A program made the translations under genes and the position numbers. This document shows positions 60,689-64,000 of a stretch of DNA of 64,000 bases, piece by piece. The notes under the pieces are model-generated. The model saw nothing but the letters and a program-made list of their open reading frames with translations, was not told the DNA's origin and made no database searches. This stretch comes from Porodaedalea pini (taxonomy: Eukaryota; Basidiomycota; Agaricomycetes; Hymenochaetales; Hymenochaetaceae), in the NCBI GenBank assembly GCA_002794775.1, contig NBAY01000061.1, positions 62,001-126,000 of the forward strand, in the 5' to 3' direction. The stretch's first letter is position 1, and each line of letters begins with the position of its first letter.

Positions 60689-61554
60689 TGGGCGTGGCGG
60701 ACAAACTTCACGCGTTTTCTTTCTTTCGTATATTCCACATCTCGGAAGGCATATTTATTGAGTATCGGAACGGAGAGACTCGAAAGTGTGCTCTATGTCT
60801 TATTTTCCATGTCCGAAAGAGCCTCCGGTGGTCCTTCAGACAGCTGGATTAATCTGTTCCCCGGAATCTCCGAGCACCGGAGTTGACTGGGATTCGACGC
60901 TCCTAGGGCTGTGACTATGTGTGCGCTAAAGCAGTCTCGTCTCGAAAGGGGTTGATGGGAGCAATATTAATGGCAACATTTTTTTTTCTCTATGGCGCTT
61001 GGTCAGAGTGAACTATTTATTCACTTTGCCCCGCTAGCGGATGTCCGTGATTTGGCTGGTGATCCCATCGCTGGGCGTACACTTTGGAAAAGCCTAGCGT
61101 AGTGATGTAGCTAGTAGAAGGCGGCGGCTTACCACAAAGCTAATTCAAAGTTTAGCTCACGACAGTATTACTATCACACCCTTATTTACGCCGTTAGGAC
61201 CTGATCCGAACAGAGTCCAAGGTCTGATCCGAACGAGGCCTAACCACGATTTTGACCTTTGCATTTCACTACATAGTATTGAGATTTGAGTATGAACGGC
61301 GCTCTGCTTCTTTATCGAGATCTATACATAAGTGCCGGTCTTTGAGAAATTCCAATAGAGCTACAAGTAGGTCTTATCTTACTTCCTTGATGCACATGCT
61401 TATTGACTATAAACAGGTGGTTCGAATTGTTTTGTTGTCGACTCAGCATCTCGTATTATCTGACGTTCATGTGAGTCACCGACTTCGTCCTTTATATCAG
61501 GCATTGCTCATCGGTCCCCGTAATATCACAACCAGATAGCAGAGCCTCCACGAT
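60689..61554. other. Phosphatase 3' flank and spacer
   Basis: No gene recognised. The first 400 bp are duplicated, diverged, at 63600-64000, which marks them as part of the duplicated unit. Confidence 0.45.
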
Positions 61555-62493
61555 ATGTCAGGAGAGAACCAGCGGAAACGACACGGAGACCAGCAGATCG
61601 GCGGTCCTTCAAAGCTCCCAAACACATCTTTAAGCGGCCATCCCGCAGGCAAGCACAACTCAGGCTCGGGCTTGGGCACAGGCTCGGGTTCAGGTGCAAT
61701 ACCTACGAACATGAACAGGGCTTCTGCTACGGTTTATGAGAATGTTATGAATCAGTTTGAGCAATTTTGCGGGGAGTACAAGAAGGCGCATGCCGAATAT
61801 AAAGCTAATGTGGTCAAGGAGTCGAATAAATATCGTGCCAGTCGATCCTATATATCAACCGCCTATGCGCTAGCCCTTCAGGACATTGCGGACAATGCAA
61901 AGCCGGAGGAGGTGCAGCAACAGAAGGAGGCAAAGCTCAAGGAGATCGCGCATGAGAAACTCGTAAGGATAGAGCGGGCGTTCAATCAGGCGGTGCAGAG
62001 GGCTGGAGGTCTAGCGACCACTGAGAAACAGGCCGAGGCGATAAGGAAAGCGAAGAATGTAAGGAACTCTGGGGACCATCGTGCCAGAAAGGAGGCACGG
62101 CACGCACTAGTTGACCCAGCAGAGATGAATGCAATTGCCCAAACTCCTAAAGGCGAGGAGATTAAGCACAAGTTTGACAAGATGTTCGAGAACGCAAGAG
62201 AAGGTGTCAATAACGGCGTGGCACAGGTCGAGACGACTTTTATCAACGAGATTAAGGGCCTCATCGCTAACCAGCAATGGCTGAGTCTGACGATGGACGC
62301 GGCGAACCTGGGAGATAAAAACTTGGTTAAGTTGGATAGAGAAGAAGTCCGGGCCAGCGGGGAGGCGTATAAGACACGGAATGCAGAGGAAATCATCGAG
62401 AGTTTGCATAGAAACGAGAGAGATCAACCTAGGGTGAAAGTTGAGGATGGCGAGAAGAAAGCAAGTTTGGACAAGGGAAAAGGAAGGGCTTAG
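61555..62493 (+). CDS. Intronless coiled-coil hypothetical protein
   Basis: A single 312-codon frame, with no intron, which is unusual here. The N-terminus is Gly/Ser-rich low complexity (GSGLGTGSGSG). The rest is charged and strongly helical (YKKAHAEYKANVVKESNKYR, EEVQQQKEAKLKEIAHEKLVR), ending in a Lys-rich KVEDGEKKASLDKGKGRA tail with a sumoylation-like VKVED. No signal peptide, membrane span or known domain. No start ambiguity: the first Met follows an in-frame stop. It may be a lineage-specific gene. Confidence 0.6.
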   Translation: MSGENQRKRHGDQQIGGPSKLPNTSLSGHPAGKHNSGSGLGTGSGSGAIPTNMNRASATVYENVMNQFEQFCGEYKKAHAEYKANVVKESNKYRASRSYISTAYALALQDIADNAKPEEVQQQKEAKLKEIAHEKLVRIERAFNQAVQRAGGLATTEKQAEAIRKAKNVRNSGDHRARKEARHALVDPAEMNAIAQTPKGEEIKHKFDKMFENAREGVNNGVAQVETTFINEIKGLIANQQWLSLTMDAANLGDKNLVKLDREEVRASGEAYKTRNAEEIIESLHRNERDQPRVKVEDGEKKASLDKGKGRA

Positions 62494-63281
62494 AGAAAAG
62501 CCAGATGTATAACAGACTGACTTGGGATGCATGTTAATATTGCTACGGCTATTTAATAATTTATTTATAACAAAGCATCGAGTGCGGTATGAGGCATCTG
62601 CAGTTCCAATCGGGAATAAAGGGAAAAGAAAACTGCTTGCATTTGGCTCGTCGTGATAATGTGAAGAATTACTCAGCTCATTGACGTTATTTGTGTGGAC
62701 CACACCGAGATCGAAAGCGAAAAGCAGAGAGCACAGAGTAGGCATTCAGAATGAGACCATGAGGGATAAGCGCGAGTGGAAGATTAGAGGATGGGCGGCT
62801 TTGATGTGCCTGTTGGCTAGGCGCTGTCAAGTACATCGAGCTGCCCTTTCGCTCTGCTCTTTCGTCCAAGAACCGTGCAATAGGAATTCAAAGTTTGAAT
62901 TGCTCGATCGAGGATTACATAGTATCAATATTGACGTGCAGAGAGTAGACGCTCGCAGGAGTAAAAGGAGTACTAGTGGACGCCTGACTCCTGAGCGCGT
63001 GGAATCGTGATGCCGCGTCGATCAGAGCGCGATCCGCCGATCCGGAGCCGAGCAGCCGAGTCACGGAGCACGTCTCTCTCTCTTATCTGCTCGCGTTGCC
63101 GGCGTGCCAACTCGATGGCCGAACACGGTGTGGGAGATGCGCTGCTTGGAGTCTCGAATACAGGGCTGCAGACACGCAGCCACGGACTGATGAAGACGAG
63201 AAAGGCTTGGTCTCTACTTCACTGGCAGTGGCACTGGGGAGCCTTATCTCCCCTCACCCGTCGTGTCTTACACACACGCTC
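62494..63281. other. Spacer, nothing recognised
   Basis: About 790 bp with only short ORFs lacking family features. It precedes the duplicated phosphatase fragment. Confidence 0.4.
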
Positions 63282-64000
63282 ATCCGAACTCACAACTCTT
63301 CGACGAATGTCACGCTCAACGACGATTCGCTCTTCTTCCCACTCGACCAGAGCCTGTACGTCGACGCGACGCACGAGGTCGTCGTGCCTAACATACTCAC
63401 CGCGGTGAACTTGAACCCCACGAGCTTCGCTGCGAACGGACCGTTACCAGCGGACCACATATCCCTGAAAATATGAGCTTCATCGCCAGCCAGCTCGCAC
63501 CGTTCGCGACAAACATTCAGTTCCAGTGTACGTCCTTCTCCAAGTCATACTCCATTTTACTATCACACTTGCATATTTTAATGAATAGAGGATTTTCACA
63601 CTTGGACCGGAGAGACTTGGGTGCACTCTGTGTCTTGTTATCCATGTCCAAAGGACCCTCCGATGGTCCTTCATACAACTGGATTAACCTGTCTTGCGGC
63701 ACCTCGGGGCACCGAAACTGAAAATGGGAGTCAGTACTCTTAGGCAAAGCAAAGGTCTGTGACTCTGTGTGTGTGCCGAGCAATCTGGTTTTGGAAAGGC
63801 TTGATACAAATAATGGACTCTATTGCAATATCTTAATGTATTTCCCGTGATGGGGAAGAATGTTTTTTATTTGTGGTGTTTGGTCAGTGAATTGTTTGCT
63901 TTGCTCCTCCAGCAGATGCCCGTAAATTGGCTATGATTCGTTGCTGGGCGTACTTTCTGGAAAGCCTAGCATAGTAATTTAACTGGAAGACAGAGCCTTA
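63282..64000 (+). pseudogene. Truncated duplicate of the phosphatase gene 3' part
   Basis: From 63282, bases match exon 10 of the phosphatase at 60138-60374 closely (RTHNSSTN, LYVDATHEVVV, FAANGPLPADH). The match continues into the following intron (to about 63565) and then into the 3' flank of the parent (60780-61110), skipping the last exon. A 6-bp insertion in the N-N-L region and a 2-bp insertion before MSFIASQ break the frame. It is a segmental duplicate that has lost its start and last exon, and runs to the right edge of the window. Confidence 0.85.

Overview
The window is eukaryotic and reads as a filamentous basidiomycete, most likely an Agaricomycete. Genes are closely packed on both strands. 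Almost all are split by many 50-65 nt introns with GT..AG ends. The content fits: P450 paralogues, a QDE2-like Argonaute, an HSP90-like/DUF3684 giant protein and a Tad-type LINE. The species assignment is inference; the intron architecture and protein families are read directly.

Layout. 1-8.0 kb: minus-strand housekeeping genes (a mitochondrial-type protein running off the left edge, a coiled-coil protein, the splicing factor CLF1/Syf3, a membrane-anchored coiled-coil protein) and an interrupted tRNA-Gln-like locus at 940-1171. 8.0-9.9 kb: QTRT2, the non-catalytic subunit of the queuine tRNA transglycosylase. 10.4-20.9 kb: three close P450 paralogues (one +, two -) sharing unusual 18/20/12-nt microexons. 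Between the second and third lies a degraded copy of the N-D1 half of CDC48, flanked by a 16-bp inverted repeat. 21.6-22.6 kb: a J-domain protein. 23.0-28.9 kb: a P-loop ATPase and an Argonaute, divergently transcribed. 30.0-32.1 kb: a secreted amidase. 32.1-35.3 kb: decayed gene remnants. 35.3-47.7 kb: a Hikeshi/OPI10 homologue, a WD40 protein with four membrane spans, and a large HSP90-ATPase/DUF3684 protein.

47.9-54.2 kb holds a nearly complete non-LTR retrotransposon with an 11-bp target-site duplication. It sits about 200 bp upstream of the DUF3684 gene and carries only a few point lesions. To its right come a fourth, unrelated P450, a relic paralogous to one at 33 kb, a membrane-anchored histidine acid phosphatase, an intronless coiled-coil protein, and a truncated duplicate of the phosphatase 3' region at the right edge.

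Exon coordinates were built by hand from splice motifs, reading-frame continuity and paralogue or family comparison. Nearly all listed models close in frame. The exceptions are marked.
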